A stretch of DNA of 64,000 bases, from NCBI RefSeq assembly GCF_002902665.1, contig NZ_PPRM01000025.1:1-64000 (forward strand), in the 5' to 3' direction. The notes below the pieces were generated by a model. That model worked only from the letters and a program-made list of their open reading frames with translations. It was not told where the DNA came from and made no database searches. The translations under genes and the position numbers were made by a program. Below are positions 63,719 through 64,000 of this stretch, one piece after another. Position 1 is the first letter of the stretch, and every line of letters starts with the position of its first letter. Origin of the DNA: Macrococcoides caseolyticum (lineage in GTDB: Bacteria > Bacillota > Bacilli > Staphylococcales > Staphylococcaceae).

Positions 63719-64000
63719 TTGAATGCTTTGTTTGAGGTTCAAAAGAAGCTTGTCCCTGATTTAGTTGACAAGATGTACCGAAGATTTCAAATACTCTCTG
63801 CAATTGAGCTGCATCAGCCGATTGGTAGGCGGGCACTTAGTGAAACGGTTCACCTCAGTGAACGTATCCTTAGAACTGAGACGGATATATTAAAAACACA
63901 AGGTTTAATTACCATTACATCTAAAGGAATGTCGGTAACCGAAAGTGGCGAAGACGTGCTTTGTAAGATGAAAGCTTCTATGGATAGTTTGACTAGGCTA
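63719..64000 (+). CDS. cggR: Central glycolytic genes regulator CggR (N-terminal part only)
   Basis: The 94 visible residues begin at TTG 63719 (MNALFEVQKKLVPDLVDKMYRRFQIL) after GAGGAGGGG, and run off the window. The DNA-binding helix-turn-helix lies in ELHQPIGRRALSETVHLSERILRTETDILKTQGLI, close to B. subtilis CggR. CggR represses the gapA operon when fructose-1,6-bisphosphate is low. It is also called gapR in staphylococci; gapA should follow outside the window. Confidence 0.93.
   Translation, partial: MNALFEVQKKLVPDLVDKMYRRFQILSAIELHQPIGRRALSETVHLSERILRTETDILKTQGLITITSKGMSVTESGEDVLCKMKASMDSLTRL

Overview
This window is a stretch of ordinary chromosome from a low-GC Gram-positive coccus of the family Staphylococcaceae. 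The gene order runs queCDE - pab - ltaS - ABC-F - recQ - opuC/egtUV - hisC - POT transporters - queF - nrdIEF - murB - brxC - pepT - thrE - gdpS - tagO - degV - comF - hpf - secA - prfB - uvrBA - hprK - lgt - trxB - rapZ - yvcK - whiA - clpP - cggR, which matches the backbone known from Staphylococcus. A lipoprotein cytochrome c-551 between prfB and a LysM hydrolase, together with sequence divergence from S. aureus proteins, points to an oxidase-positive relative such as Macrococcus/Macrococcoides. That genus call is an inference. I see no prophage, insertion sequence, CRISPR array, tRNA or rRNA gene.

Layout. 0-6 kb: a cut-off membrane protein; the preQ1 biosynthesis operon queC-queD-queE behind a preQ1-I riboswitch; divergent pabA-pabBC for folate; a small membrane protein; a stand-alone KipA/PxpC-like protein. 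6-17 kb: ltaS, a ZIP metal transporter, an ABC-F ATPase, recQ, an OpuC/EgtUV-type ABC importer, hisC and a 5'(3')-nucleotidase. 17-23 kb, mostly minus strand: a lipid kinase, two POT peptide transporters (one with a near-consensus CodY box), queF and an EamA transporter. 23-33 kb: nrdI-nrdE-nrdF with NrdR boxes, a YtkA-like lipoprotein, murB, a GrpB-family protein, a YkyA-like lipoprotein, a bacilliredoxin, a divergent glycerate-kinase-family protein and pepT. 33-37 kb: a compact minus-strand operon yitT-gdpS-thrE(YjjP)-yjjB, with a terminator-like hairpin in its leader. 37-46 kb: tagO, a YigZ/YvyE protein, degV, comFA-comFC, hpf, secA and prfB (programmed +1 frameshift). 46-50 kb: cytochrome c-551, two secreted cell-wall hydrolases, a TlpA-like thioredoxin, an HD hydrolase and csbA. 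50-64 kb: uvrB-uvrA behind an SOS box, hprK-lgt-acyltransferase-TPR protein, trxB, rapZ-yvcK-whiA, clpP behind a CtsR box, a glutaredoxin-like protein, and the start of cggR.

The most informative signals lie between genes. The preQ1 aptamer loop is exactly complementary over 8 nt to the following terminator, which gives a readable on/off mechanism. Three genes (ltaS, the LysM-NlpC/P60 hydrolase, the CHAP hydrolase) each have a perfect 17-bp WalR box, linking lipoteichoic acid synthesis and wall hydrolysis to one regulator. LexA, CtsR, NrdR, CodY and CggR-type sites are also visible. Convergent genes are commonly separated by long bidirectional hairpins. Many genes start at a GTG or TTG chosen by a clear Shine-Dalgarno sequence. 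I found no convincing wholly novel system. The best leads are the yitT-gdpS-thrE operon with its leader hairpin, the three-gene WalR set, and a 13-bp palindrome before the YtkA-like lipoprotein.
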